Part shown: positions 8,882-17,197 of the stretch, piece after piece
Layout: each line of letters begins with the position of its first letter
How positions within the stretch are numbered: position 1 is the first letter of the stretch
NCBI GenBank assembly: GCA_011051755.1
Contig: DRKN01000011.1
Location: 1-45,385 of the forward strand
DNA from: Gammaproteobacteria bacterium
GTDB taxonomy: Bacteria > Pseudomonadota > Gammaproteobacteria > SZUA-152
Reading direction: 5' to 3'
DNA length: 45,385 nucleotides
Notes under the pieces: model-generated
Told to the model about the DNA's origin: nothing
Database searches by the model: none
What the model saw: the letters and a program-made list of their open reading frames with translations, nothing else
Program-made: the position numbers and the translations under genes

Positions 8882-8988
8882 AGGAACGAGCCACACCCGC
8901 GATGGGTTTGCTAAATACCGCAGAAGGCACGATGAGCCGCTCCCACCTGGCAATCGCGGGCATGGCCGCTCCTACGATTTTTCCGTGC
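8882..8988. repeat. Pair of inverted REP-like elements; one supplies the fadE stop codon
   Basis: The 163-base gap between fadE and the thiolase gene holds GAACGAGCCACACCCGCGAT at 8885-8904 and, on the opposite strand, GTAGGAGCGGCCATGCCCGCGA, ending near 8974. The latter is preceded by a diverged reverse copy, GAGCCGCTCCCACC. GTAGGAGCGGC...CCGCGA is a common gammaproteobacterial REP-type motif. The TAG inside the second copy is the stop codon of fadE (8972-8974). Such pairs can limit 3' decay of an operon message. Confidence 0.6.
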
Positions 8989-11428
8989 GGCATATCAGCG
9001 CCTCTTTCTCGAATTCATCCACCGCAATGGCCTCACGGCGCGCATCATCGGCAGCCTGCCATTGTTCGTACTCGGTGTCATTGATGACCCGCAAGCGATG
9101 CGCATCGGCCATCAATTCAACCTCCGGCGCACTCGCCAGTTCGCCATTGCGCACCGCCGTGCGGACACGTTTTTCCAGTGGCTCCATGGCCACTATGGCC
9201 GCCAATGCATGCTCCAGGACACCAATGGCATGGTGCGTATCCTGCGGAGAAAACAGGCCCCGGGTGAGACGGTCACGCGCCTCTGAAGGCGCCAGCAACA
9301 GGTCGGCGCACTGATGTCCAAGGCGATCCGAGGGGCCATGAAAGGGACGGCCCAGTGGGAACACCACGAGCCGCATCAACCAGGCCGCCGGGCGGCTGGG
9401 GAAGTTTTTGAACAGATCACTGAGACCCCGCTGGATTTCGTGCAGAGCGTGTTCACAAACCCAGTGCAGCAATGGCAGATCCTGCGTCGGGCGGCCCTGA
9501 TCCTCGTAACGCTTGAGGGCGGCGGAGGCGAGATACAGCCAGCTCAGCACGTCGGCGAGACGGCCGGAGAGTTTTTCGCGCCGCTTGAGATTGCCACCCA
9601 GCACCAGCATGGAAACATCCGAGACAAAGGCGAAGGCGGCGCTCATGCGCGTCAGTTGCTGGAAGTAGCGTCGCGACGGGCTGCTCAAGGCGCCATGCAG
9701 CGGCGTGCGGGCGAATCGCGCGCCGCTGAGACCGAGGGACAGGCTGCGCACGGCGTTGGAGATGGCGAAACCGACGTGGCCAATAATGGCCGCATCGAAG
9801 GCCCCGGCGTCCTTGGCCGCCACGGCCTGCATTTCACGCAGCACAAAGGGATGGCAACGCACCGCGCCCTGACCGAAGATAATCAGGCTGCGGGTGAGGA
9901 TGTTCGCCCCCTCCACGGTAATACTGATGGGGATGGCCTGATAGACCCGCCCGGCAAAGTTTCGTGGCCCCATGCAGATACCCTTGCCGCCCTGCACGTC
10001 CATGGCGTCGTTGACTACCGTACGCATGGCCTCGGTGAGCTGGTATTTCACCACTGCGGAGATGACCGACGGGCTTTCACCCTGATCCACGGCACTGGCG
10101 GTGAGGGTGCGCGCGGCATCCATCATGTACGTCAGCCCGGCGATGCGCGCCAGCACCTCCTCCACGCCCTCAAAGCGGCCGATGGGGGTCTTGAATTGCT
10201 GACGCACGCGGGCGTAGGCACCGGTCGCGCGGCTCATGAGCTTGCCGGCGCCGGTGGACAGGGCGGGTAACGAAATAGCGCGCCCGGCGGCCAAGCATGC
10301 CATCAACATACGCCAGCCCTGCCCGGCGCGTGACTGCCCACCGATGATCCAGTCCATGGGAATAAACACGTCGCGGCCACGGGTCGGCCCGTTCATGAAG
10401 GCTTGATTGAGGGGAAAGTGACGGTAGCTGACTTCCACCCCCGACGTGTCGGTGGGAATCAGGGCACAGGTGATACCGAGGTTTTTCTTTCCGCCAAATT
10501 CATCCCCCAGCAGCCCGTCGGGATCGAACAGTTTGAAGGCCAGGCCCAGCACCGTAGCCACCGGCGCGAGGGTGATATAACGCTTGTCCCAGTTGAGACG
10601 AATACCCAACACGTCAGACTCCCCGTTGAAATCGGCCCGGCAGACCACACCGCTGTCGGTCATGGCGGCGGCATCGGAACCGGCCTCGGGCGAGGTAAGG
10701 GCGAAACAGGGGATCTCTTCACCCGCCGCCAGGCGCGGCAGATAGTGGTTCTTCTGCTCGTCGGTACCGTAGCGCAGCAACAGCTCGGCGGGGCCGAGGG
10801 AGTTGGGCACCATCACCGTCACCGCCGCAGTGATAGAACGACTGGCCACCTTCATTACCACTGCGGAATGGGCCAGGGCGGAAAATTCGAGGCCACCGAA
10901 GTGACGCGGGATGATCATGCCGAAGAAACCTTCGGTCTTGAGATAGTCCCAGACCTCCGGCGGCAGATCACGGTCGACCTGGGTGATATGCCAGTCGTCG
11001 ATCATAGCGCACAGGGTTTCCACCGGGCCATCGAGAAAGGCCCGCTCGTCGGGTGTCAGCTTCGGTGGCGGGGTTTCCATCAGCCGCGACCATTTCGGCA
11101 TACCGGAAAACAGTTCGCCATCCCACCAGACGCTACCGGCCTCCAGCGCTTCGCGCTCAGTATCCGACATGGCGGGCATGATTTTACTAAAATGTTTAAA
11201 CAGGCGATCCGTCAACCAGGTGCGGCGCAGGGAAGGGACATTGAGCGGCACCGTAAGGGCGAGAAACACCAGCCAGGCCAGCGCCTGTGGCCCAGCGCCC
11301 GCCCCACCCCACAGACCCCAGACGATTAGCCATCCCGCCAGCAACAGCGAAGCGGACAACAGCGACCAGCGCAGGTAAAACACCAGTCCCACGGTGATAA
11401 CAAGCAGACCAACCCAGACGATGCTCAT
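8972..11428 (-). CDS. fadE: Acyl-CoA dehydrogenase FadE
   Basis: At 818 residues this has the length of E. coli FadE (814), about twice that of ordinary acyl-CoA dehydrogenases. Two or three hydrophobic segments occupy residues 1-70, suggesting membrane association. The FadE-specific region (SVWWDGELFSGMPKWSRL, LPPEVWDYLKTEGFFGMIIP) is followed by the FAD/substrate-binding dehydrogenase core with CFALTSPEAGSDAAAM and, later, GGKGICMGPRNFAGR. It introduces the first double bond into acyl-CoA and passes electrons to the electron-transfer flavoprotein. The start at 11428 lies 12 bases after the upstream cysteine-hydrolase stop. The stop codon falls in a REP-like repeat. It is the first beta-oxidation gene of the minus-strand cluster. 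Confidence 0.95.
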   Translation of the reverse strand: MSIVWVGLLVITVGLVFYLRWSLLSASLLLAGWLIVWGLWGGAGAGPQALAWLVFLALTVPLNVPSLRRTWLTDRLFKHFSKIMPAMSDTEREALEAGSVWWDGELFSGMPKWSRLMETPPPKLTPDERAFLDGPVETLCAMIDDWHITQVDRDLPPEVWDYLKTEGFFGMIIPRHFGGLEFSALAHSAVVMKVASRSITAAVTVMVPNSLGPAELLLRYGTDEQKNHYLPRLAAGEEIPCFALTSPEAGSDAAAMTDSGVVCRADFNGESDVLGIRLNWDKRYITLAPVATVLGLAFKLFDPDGLLGDEFGGKKNLGITCALIPTDTSGVEVSYRHFPLNQAFMNGPTRGRDVFIPMDWIIGGQSRAGQGWRMLMACLAAGRAISLPALSTGAGKLMSRATGAYARVRQQFKTPIGRFEGVEEVLARIAGLTYMMDAARTLTASAVDQGESPSVISAVVKYQLTEAMRTVVNDAMDVQGGKGICMGPRNFAGRVYQAIPISITVEGANILTRSLIIFGQGAVRCHPFVLREMQAVAAKDAGAFDAAIIGHVGFAISNAVRSLSLGLSGARFARTPLHGALSSPSRRYFQQLTRMSAAFAFVSDVSMLVLGGNLKRREKLSGRLADVLSWLYLASAALKRYEDQGRPTQDLPLLHWVCEHALHEIQRGLSDLFKNFPSRPAAWLMRLVVFPLGRPFHGPSDRLGHQCADLLLAPSEARDRLTRGLFSPQDTHHAIGVLEHALAAIVAMEPLEKRVRTAVRNGELASAPEVELMADAHRLRVINDTEYEQWQAADDARREAIAVDEFEKEALICRTEKS

Positions 11429-11440
11429 GTTTTCTCCTGA

Positions 11441-12373
11441 CTATCTTGTTGCCGACGACCCTTTCGCCGTTTCCACTGCCGTCAGCGGCGCATCGGTCTC
11501 CGCTTGCCCCTTGTCCACTGCGGCCTCCCCGACCGGCACGGGAATCATGCCATTCTCGCCGGGAATAAAGCATTCGTTTTCGCCGTTGCACACCACACCC
11601 TCGGTATCCCAAGGCAACTGACGGTAAACGGCCAGATCATTCAGCCCCAGCAGCGGGTACTTGATGATCTCGAAATAGGGAGAAGTATCGAAGTCACGCG
11701 GCACATAGAGGCGGGTATTACGCTTGTAGAGTTTGATGGTGCCATTTTTCTCGCGGTGGATCACCGGCAGGATGGGAAACTGCACCGAAGAAAAGGCCGA
11801 GGCGATCATGGTCGAGCACACGGTGCGGGTCGGCATACCGATGTTATGCTCGAACAGGCTGGAGCGCCAGCGGCGTGGAATGACACCGTAGGGGAGCAGA
11901 AAGCGCGCCAGATCCAGCAACTGGCGCACGTCGTATGCATGCCCCAGGTGCTTCGCCGCAAAGGCCAGCACCCGTCCCGCATCCGTAGGCGACAGACCTG
12001 CCGGGCGGCAGATTCGCACATGTTCACCCGCATATTTCTTCAGTGGAGAAATGACCGTGCCCTCGCCCAGCAGTGGCTCGATGATGAGTTGATCCGAGGG
12101 ATCGCCGTCGTACAACCAGCTCACATGCTCGCGCAAGCTCTCGTCTTCGATGTCGTGCAGACGGCCCAAGTACAGCGCCGAATGCGTCCACTGGCTCTGG
12201 GTAATGGTCTTGATCACCTCGCTGACCCGCGCCCGCCCTTCCACCAGCAGTACATCGCAGGGGCGGATCTCAAAACCCAGGCGCTCAAAATCACATTGCG
12301 GCACGCCTGACGGCCCACCCTCATGGATGAGCCAGTCGATGATCTTCCTGCCAAGCCAGCTAAACGGATTCAC
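11441..12373 (-). CDS. YiiX/YebB-like permuted papain-fold cysteine hydrolase
   Basis: This is a 310-residue protein of the circularly permuted NlpC/P60-like superfamily. The histidine of the dyad is H64 in QWTHSALYLG, and the cysteine is C186 in TRTVCSTMIAS; the order His-before-Cys is the permuted arrangement typical of YiiX-type and LRAT-like hydrolases. The ILPVIHREKNG segment follows. The C-terminal 50 residues are low complexity and probably disordered. No signal peptide is seen. It stands 12 bases upstream of fadE, so coexpression is likely. Relatives of this fold can act on lipids or amide bonds, so a role in acyl supply is possible, but that is inference. Confidence 0.8.
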   Translation of the reverse strand: MNPFSWLGRKIIDWLIHEGGPSGVPQCDFERLGFEIRPCDVLLVEGRARVSEVIKTITQSQWTHSALYLGRLHDIEDESLREHVSWLYDGDPSDQLIIEPLLGEGTVISPLKKYAGEHVRICRPAGLSPTDAGRVLAFAAKHLGHAYDVRQLLDLARFLLPYGVIPRRWRSSLFEHNIGMPTRTVCSTMIASAFSSVQFPILPVIHREKNGTIKLYKRNTRLYVPRDFDTSPYFEIIKYPLLGLNDLAVYRQLPWDTEGVVCNGENECFIPGENGMIPVPVGEAAVDKGQAETDAPLTAVETAKGSSATR

Positions 12374-12617
12374 GCCAATATTCAGTTTCTGCCATCATAG
12401 TTGCTTGTCCATATATAACAGCAATCTGCCTTTCGATTAAGCATAGTTTGTGAAAACGGTGTTTTCATAGCGCTGGACGATAACCAACGAAAAAAGTGCA
12501 ATACGCATCACACTGGGGCTTGAGGCGTGGGTTTTACAGGCATGGGAGCCTCCCCCTGCGGCCTCGGGCCTCAACTCAGCTATAATCTCCCGCCGTTTCA
12601 GCTCCGCTGGATGTCCC
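12374..12617. promoter_or_regulatory. Divergent promoter region between the hydrolase-fadE operon and the AEC gene
   Basis: This 244-base AT-richer gap separates divergent genes. A perfect TATAAT lies at 12581-12586, 31 bases before the plus-strand ATG at 12618; no convincing -35 box is seen at the standard spacing. The minus-strand cluster must be served from this region too, but I cannot place its promoter or a FadR-type operator with confidence. The 65-aa minus-strand frame here is not credible as a gene. Confidence 0.4.
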
Positions 12618-13532
12618 ATGACCGAAATTCTCACTCAGGCCGCACTGCTGATTCTCGCTGGCACCCTGTGGAATGCTTTCCGCATCGGCGGGCAGGATCC
12701 GCAACTGCTGCGCCGCGCCATCGGCGACCTGGTCTATTTCCTGCTGCTGCCGGCGCTGGTACTGTCGGTACTGTGGTCGGCGCCACTGGGGCTGGACAGC
12801 CTGCGCATCGCCGCTGTCGCCGCTGCGGGTGTTGTCGCCGGACTGCTGCTGGCCGGCCTGTGGTATGCCTGGCGCGGCACCCCTCAGCACCGCACCGGCG
12901 CCCTGGTTCTCGCTGCCGCCTTTCCCAACGCCACCTACCTCGGCCTGCCGGTGCTGGAGCACACCTTCGGCCCGTGGGCGCGCAGCATCGCCATTCAATA
13001 CGACCTGTTCGCCTGCACCCCGTTGTTGCTCAGTGTCGGTATCCTGTTGGCGCGCAACTATGGCAATCATGACGAAACCGAGCCGGTGTGGCAGACCCTG
13101 CTGAAAGTCCCGCCGCTGTGGGCGGCACTGGCGGCCATCGGCCTCAATCTGGGCGAGGTGGCGCGCCCCGAGTGGTTGGCTGGCCTGCTGGAAATGACCG
13201 GCAGCGCGGTAATCCCACTGATGCTGTTCGCCCTCGGTCTCAGCCTGCGCTGGGATCCCGCCGCCGCACGCCGCCTGCCGACGGTAGTGCCGGTGTTATT
13301 GATCCAGTTGGCGCTCATGCCGCTGCTGATATGGGGGCTGGGCAGAGCTGTCGGCCTGAGCGGCGACACCCTCGCCGGCGTGGTACTCGAAGCCGCCATG
13401 CCCAGCATGGTGCTGGGCATGGTACTGTGTGACCGTTTCGGCCTCGACACCAGCCTCTACGCCATCGCCGTCACCCTCGGCACCGCCCTCAGCCTGCTCA
13501 CCCTGCCGTTGTGGTTCGGCCTGCTGCTGTGA
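12618..13532 (+). CDS. AEC (auxin efflux carrier) family transporter
   Basis: This 304-residue protein consists almost entirely of hydrophobic segments, about ten, in two halves separated by a more polar stretch near residues 145-155. The conserved AAAFPNATYLGLPVLEHTFG (N-terminal half) and LEAAMPSMVLGMVLCDRFGLD (C-terminal half) match the AEC permease family, whose members export or import small organic acids and related solutes across the inner membrane. The substrate cannot be assigned. The stop is followed 57 bases later by the Bax-like gene on the same strand. GC-rich codon use matches the neighbouring core genes. Confidence 0.9.
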   Translation: MTEILTQAALLILAGTLWNAFRIGGQDPQLLRRAIGDLVYFLLLPALVLSVLWSAPLGLDSLRIAAVAAAGVVAGLLLAGLWYAWRGTPQHRTGALVLAAAFPNATYLGLPVLEHTFGPWARSIAIQYDLFACTPLLLSVGILLARNYGNHDETEPVWQTLLKVPPLWAALAAIGLNLGEVARPEWLAGLLEMTGSAVIPLMLFALGLSLRWDPAAARRLPTVVPVLLIQLALMPLLIWGLGRAVGLSGDTLAGVVLEAAMPSMVLGMVLCDRFGLDTSLYAIAVTLGTALSLLTLPLWFGLLL

Positions 13533-13589
13533 CGGCCCGAAAAAAACAGGGCAAACTACCTACTCACCCCGCAATAAACGAAGAATAAA

Positions 13590-14534
13590 ATGCGTATTAA
13601 CCCCAGTATTCTGGCTGGCCTCGGTCGACTGATTCTCACCCCACTGTTCGTCGTTGGCATGGCCATGCAGAGTCTGTCGTTGCAGGCCGGATCGCTGTTT
13701 TACACTGAAAGTGAAAGCCTGCAACCCTTCACCGTCGCTAGCGCCGCTGAACTAAAGGTATTCTTCGACCAGCGGGATTACCGTTGGCCGCCGGGCGGTC
13801 AGGTTCCCGCCATCGCCCTGCAACGCCTGCCGCCGGATTTTGCCGACATCCGCAGCAGCACCGCCCGCAAGCACCTGTTCCTGCGCACCCTGCTGCCCAT
13901 GGTGCTGGCGGAAAACCGTCGCCTGCGCGAACAGCGCCAGCTGGTGCTATTGTTATTGGACAATCCGCCACTGGCAGATGGAAGACTGGAGAAATGGCTG
14001 GCCGAAACGGCCCGCGAGTACCGCATTCGCGGCGACCTGCGCACAGCGGAGAACCGTGTCGAACTATTGCAAAGACTGGACGAAATTCCCACTGCACTGA
14101 GCCTGGCCCAGGCCGCCATCGAATCCGGTTGGGGCACCTCCCGCTTTGCCCTGGAAGGCAACAGCCTGTTCGGCCAGTGGACCTACAAAAAGACCGGCGG
14201 CCTGACCCCGGAAAAGCGTGCCGAAGACGCCACCCACTCGGTCAAAGCCTTTCCTAACCTGCAAGCCTCGGTACGCGCCTATATGCACAACCTCAACATC
14301 GGCCATGCCTACGAAGACCTGCGCGACACCCGCGCCCGCCTGCGTGCCGCCGGCGAGAAACCGGGCCCGCTGCAACTGGCTGCTCATCTGCAACGCTACT
14401 CACAACGAGGTGAGGACTATGTACGCGAAGTACAGCGTATGATTACCAGCCACGATTTCGCCGTCCTGTACCGCGACGGCGCCCGCGAGCCGCGTCTGGT
14501 GGCATCGAATGTGATGGAGAACCAGGGATCATAG
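13590..14534 (+). CDS. Bax-like glucosaminidase domain protein
   Basis: The 314-residue protein has an N-terminal hydrophobic segment (about residues 8-32) that acts as signal or anchor, so it is periplasmic. The central region carries the glucosaminidase signature AQAAIESGWGTSRFALEG followed by NSLFGQWTY, with the glutamate of IESGWG as likely catalytic acid. VKAFPNLQASVRAYMHNLN and the final RYSQRGEDYVREVQRMI also fit Bax/FlgJ-type peptidoglycan hydrolases. It probably cleaves the glycan strand of peptidoglycan. It follows the AEC gene closely and is likely cotranscribed; a functional link is not evident. Confidence 0.88.
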   Translation: MRINPSILAGLGRLILTPLFVVGMAMQSLSLQAGSLFYTESESLQPFTVASAAELKVFFDQRDYRWPPGGQVPAIALQRLPPDFADIRSSTARKHLFLRTLLPMVLAENRRLREQRQLVLLLLDNPPLADGRLEKWLAETAREYRIRGDLRTAENRVELLQRLDEIPTALSLAQAAIESGWGTSRFALEGNSLFGQWTYKKTGGLTPEKRAEDATHSVKAFPNLQASVRAYMHNLNIGHAYEDLRDTRARLRAAGEKPGPLQLAAHLQRYSQRGEDYVREVQRMITSHDFAVLYRDGAREPRLVASNVMENQGS

Positions 14535-14618
14535 CAGCGTCTTTTGACCTGATTGGCTGAGCCGTCCATATCGACCGTCGCCCTTACCCAGCGCCCCCCG
14601 GATCAAGTAATACAGTCA

Positions 14619-14645
14619 GGGTGGGCAGGCTTTTCATGCCCACGC
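14619..14645. repeat. REP-like palindrome GTGGGCA...TGCCCAC
   Basis: GTGGGCA (14621-14627) and TGCCCAC (14637-14643) form a 7-bp stem with a 9-base loop, inside the wider motif AGGGTGGGCAGGCTTTTCAT. This pattern is familiar as a dispersed intergenic palindrome in gammaproteobacteria. It lies about 85 bases after the glucosaminidase stop. Confidence 0.5.
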
Positions 14646-14790
14646 GAAATGTGGAGACTGTCAATCAGATTGACATAATGAATGATTACAAATACGGCCG
14701 AATGCAAAGATCAGAAAAATGCCTGGATTGCATAGTGATATCAAGACATCAAGGTAAACGGGCTTGTTTTTTAATCTCTTGGGGTTCTAT

Positions 14791-14817
14791 TCCCCGCCCC
14801 TTGGGGCGGGGGTGTTT
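14791..14817 (+). terminator. GC-rich hairpin with T-tract, terminator-like
   Basis: CCCCGCCCC pairs with GGGGCGGGG through a TT loop region and is followed by GTGTTTTTGG. The stem is very stable and the trailing T run fits an intrinsic terminator for plus-strand transcription. It is far (about 255 bases) from the glucosaminidase gene. The surrounding words CTTGGGGTTCTATTCCCCGC also resemble a dispersed REP-type element, so it may be a mobile palindrome rather than a dedicated terminator. Confidence 0.5.
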
Positions 14818-14860
14818 TTGGAAAAGTATGGGGTAAATCGTGACCTGTCCCATGCTATTC

Positions 14861-14911
14861 TAACAACTCTAACAACTCTAACAACTCTAACAACTCTAAC
14901 AACTCTAACAA
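14861..14911. repeat. Tandem array of the 9-mer TAACAACTC
   Basis: Five perfect copies and a sixth partial copy (TAACAA) follow each other without interruption, ending 46 bases upstream of the ATG of the GDCCVxC gene. Nine bases is a multiple of three, but no frame through it continues into the gene. Perfect copies suggest recent slippage; copy number may vary between strains and could change spacing of promoter elements. Confidence 0.95.
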
Positions 14912-14957
14912 GGCGGCCGATTTTCAGCATTATCCATGGTGTTATTAAAGTTCAACT

Positions 14958-15170
14958 ATGACCAAAAAAGAAATAATCGCAAACTCAACATTAACTTGCC
15001 CTGAGTGCGGAAATAAAGAAACAGAAGCCATGCCTATGGATGCTTGCCAGTGGTTTTATGAATGCAAGAAATGTGGTGCATTGTTAAGGCCAAAGCAAGG
15101 AGATTGTTGTGTTTTTTGTTCCTATGGCAGTGTCTCTTGTCCGCCTATACAAAAAAGTGATGCAACATAG
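14958..15170 (+). CDS. GDCCVxC domain-containing small cysteine-rich protein
   Basis: The 70-residue protein starts with a zinc-ribbon-like CPECGNKE, then YECKKCGALLRP, and ends with the hallmark GDCCVFCSYGSVSCPP. This matches the small GDCCVxC family, in which some members carry selenocysteine in place of a cysteine; here all positions are ordinary Cys codons. The function of the family is not established; metal binding is likely. No strong ribosome binding site is seen before the ATG. It stands alone, preceded by a 9-mer tandem array, with no metal-resistance or redox operon beside it, suggesting lateral arrival or a solitary gene. Confidence 0.8.
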   Translation: MTKKEIIANSTLTCPECGNKETEAMPMDACQWFYECKKCGALLRPKQGDCCVFCSYGSVSCPPIQKSDAT

Positions 15171-15783
15171 CCTGCACGTCTTGGATAATGGGGTTCTGTT
15201 AGCCTTACTCGGGTGTTCAGAAAAGCGCTCTGAATACACGGGGAAAGGGGTGGAAAAGGGGCGAAGCCTTTAAAGAATAAAGCGCCAGCGGGCAAGGGGT
15301 TTTAGCATTCCGCGATGACTGCTGATTTCATCTTCTTTGGGCGGTCACGCCAAGTCTGTCCAACCTTCATAATGCCAGCAAGAGAATAAATCGACTCAAT
15401 ACAGTCGTGAAATCGATTTGCTGAAATGGCCAAGCTCTGGCCGCTAAGACCTCAATAGACTCGGCTACTGCCTTGGGCGGATTCTTTCACGCTTCTTCGT
15501 GCCGTTTGGCTGTTGCTATAACGGTTCCCTGATGAAGATCAAGCTGGTGCTTCAATGAAGGATCCAGGCTGTATGATGCTCTCGGAAGGCGCGAAATTTT
15601 GTTGTTAATTCAATGTGTTATCGATGGAGAACGTATGCGTATTCTTATGGTCTATAGTTAAGTATGAAGGGGTCAACATTGCAATGCCCGACAAAGTATT
15701 CAACCCCTCAGGGCCTAAAGAATAGCCCGTTGCGGCCGACTTTATTACTGCGAGAACGCGTGATAGTCTTGTCGGAGTTCTAA
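15171..15783. other. Gene-poor region with decayed coding sequence
   Basis: No intact gene is supported in these 613 bases. A minus-strand frame from 15451 to the TAA at 15302-15304 encodes about 50 residues including SIYSLAGIMKVGQTW and RDRPKKMKSAVIAEC. A neighbouring frame over 15370-15500 includes AVAESIEVLAARAWPFQQ. The protein-like composition in two adjacent frames suggests a degraded gene, but I cannot name its family. A GGGGAAAGGGGTGGAAAAGGGG purine-rich patch lies near 15240. Confidence 0.4.
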
Positions 15784-16164
15784 ATGAGCGAGAAGCCCCC
15801 GATGACAATGGACGAAGAACGGCTCATCAAGGAAGAAGTATCTGAAACGATGGCTAGTCTGATCGTGCTCAGGCTTGGACATGAGCAACGTAGAGCCTGG
15901 GAAAGCGCCCCTTCACAACCCCAGCGATTGGAAAAACAGCAGGTCTTGGAAGTTCTGGTGGAACTGCTGGAAGGATCAGGGCATCTGCAGGTATTGGAAA
16001 ATCAGCCCCCAAAAATCATATTCTCCCACGAAGACATTCGCCGCAAACTGGAGCAAACTGCCGCGCCACGACCACTGGGGCAGGCTTTTCGCGAGTTTAC
16101 AACCTACGATCCCATCATGACTCCTTTACCGCTATCAGAGGGGACACCAGCCGTTAAGCTCTAG
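15784..16164 (+). CDS. Hypothetical protein, 126 aa, in frame with patatin fragment
   Basis: The ATG at 15784 has GGAG eight bases upstream. The product is acidic, predicted helical in its N-terminal two thirds (EERLIKEEVSETMASLIVLR, VLEVLVELLEG), and without membrane segments. I do not recognise a family. It ends in TAG at 16162-16164, exactly in frame with the downstream patatin-like frame, which continues one codon later. This can be read in two ways: an independent small gene next to a truncated patatin, or the product of a deletion that joined an unrelated gene to the patatin tail. An amber codon alone separates the two frames. Confidence 0.55.
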   Translation: MSEKPPMTMDEERLIKEEVSETMASLIVLRLGHEQRRAWESAPSQPQRLEKQQVLEVLVELLEGSGHLQVLENQPPKIIFSHEDIRRKLEQTAAPRPLGQAFREFTTYDPIMTPLPLSEGTPAVKL

Positions 16165-16167
16165 GGC

Positions 16168-16998
16168 TTGGCGTGGATCGTTACCTGTATTGCTCATTCA
16201 TTTGAAGCCCATGGTAAGCGCATCTTCAAACCCCCTTTCCTGGGCTTTGTGAGGCAATGGATTTCAGTCAAGTATGCACAGGATCCACTGCGGAATTCGA
16301 TCATAAAAATTCTGGACGCCGAGAATGTATCCGTTTCCCTTGATGAAATAGATGCCCCACTACTGATTACTGCGGTCAGTCAAACGCTTGCTGAAACGGT
16401 ACCCATGGCATCACGTGGTTTTGCGAGTATCAAGGCTTCAAACCAGTTACTTTTGGATGCAATCCTTTCATCCTCGGCAGCTCCCGGTTATTTTCCTCCA
16501 CACACTGTCGGTAACGAGGTGTTTGTCGATGGAAGCTTGGTTGCCAATGCCCCTGAACTGGTCGCGGTTACCCAGACTTTGTCCATGACGGCGGCGGACA
16601 TAAAAAACCTTCATGTACTTTCCATTGGAACTGTTGGCAATCGCAAGAATGATCAGCATCGCCATCCCGGCTCCCCAGGAATAGTCAAATGGATGGTGTC
16701 CCGCGGGCTTTTCCAGTTGACCTTATCTGCTCAGGAACGAATGGCCGTGGAACAATGCAGCAGCTTGCTCGGTGATCGTTATTGCCGTCTTGATCAGGTG
16801 CCGACAGATGAACAAAGCCGTTTTCTGAGATTGGATATCGCTAACGATAGCGCCTGCAAGATCCTGACTTCTCTTGCCGAGGATACCGTTAACTCCGCAT
16901 TGCAAAATGATCGATTTCGTATTGATGGTTTTTTATCTCATAATACTGCCCGCTCGGTTGAAACACTGAAGACTTCGACAAAAACGGCCAACTCATGA
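16168..16998 (+). pseudogene. Truncated patatin-like phospholipase, C-terminal part
   Basis: About 276 codons match the C-terminal two thirds of bacterial patatin-like acyl hydrolases. The segment AILSSSAAPGYFPPH followed by FVDGSLVANAPELVAV contains the Asp of the Ser-Asp dyad (the DG motif). The N-terminal third is missing: there is no Gly-rich oxyanion motif and no GxSxG nucleophile anywhere upstream in any frame. Without the serine it cannot be a working lipase. The only in-frame start is TTG at 16168, just after the amber stop of the 126-codon frame. Patatins of this type serve among others as CBASS effectors, but no cyclase or other defence gene is nearby. I interpret it as a deletion remnant. 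Confidence 0.7.
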
Positions 16999-17197
16999 AC
17001 CTGCAAGTTACGTTCCCCTCATTCAATTTTACCAATGGCAACTTGATTCATATCAATACCGTACTCTTGGAGCGCGATTGTTACGTCAATTTGTTTCACA
17101 TTTTTCCGCCAGCGAGTAATTCTGAGCCGCTCGCCAAACTGTCTTTAATCCATCGCTGACTCAATCGATAACACACAGGCACAAAAGACCTGCCCAC

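Larger units (their letters stand above)
14535..14957. other. Intergenic region with several distinct repeats
   Basis: No gene is supported in these 423 bases. In order they contain a GGGTGGGCA...TGCCCACGCG palindrome, unremarkable AT-rich sequence, a strong GC-rich hairpin with a following T-rich stretch, and a 9-bp tandem array immediately before the next small gene. Short frames here have no ribosome binding sites or recognisable products. Confidence 0.7.

Noticed and set aside
12437..12634. 65-codon minus-strand frame between the hydrolase and AEC genes
   Set aside because: It overlaps the AEC start and its TATAAT box and resembles no protein family.
15784..16998. CBASS-type defence locus suggested by the patatin
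   Set aside because: No nucleotidyltransferase, Cap2/Cap3 or other defence gene is nearby, and the patatin has no nucleophile serine.
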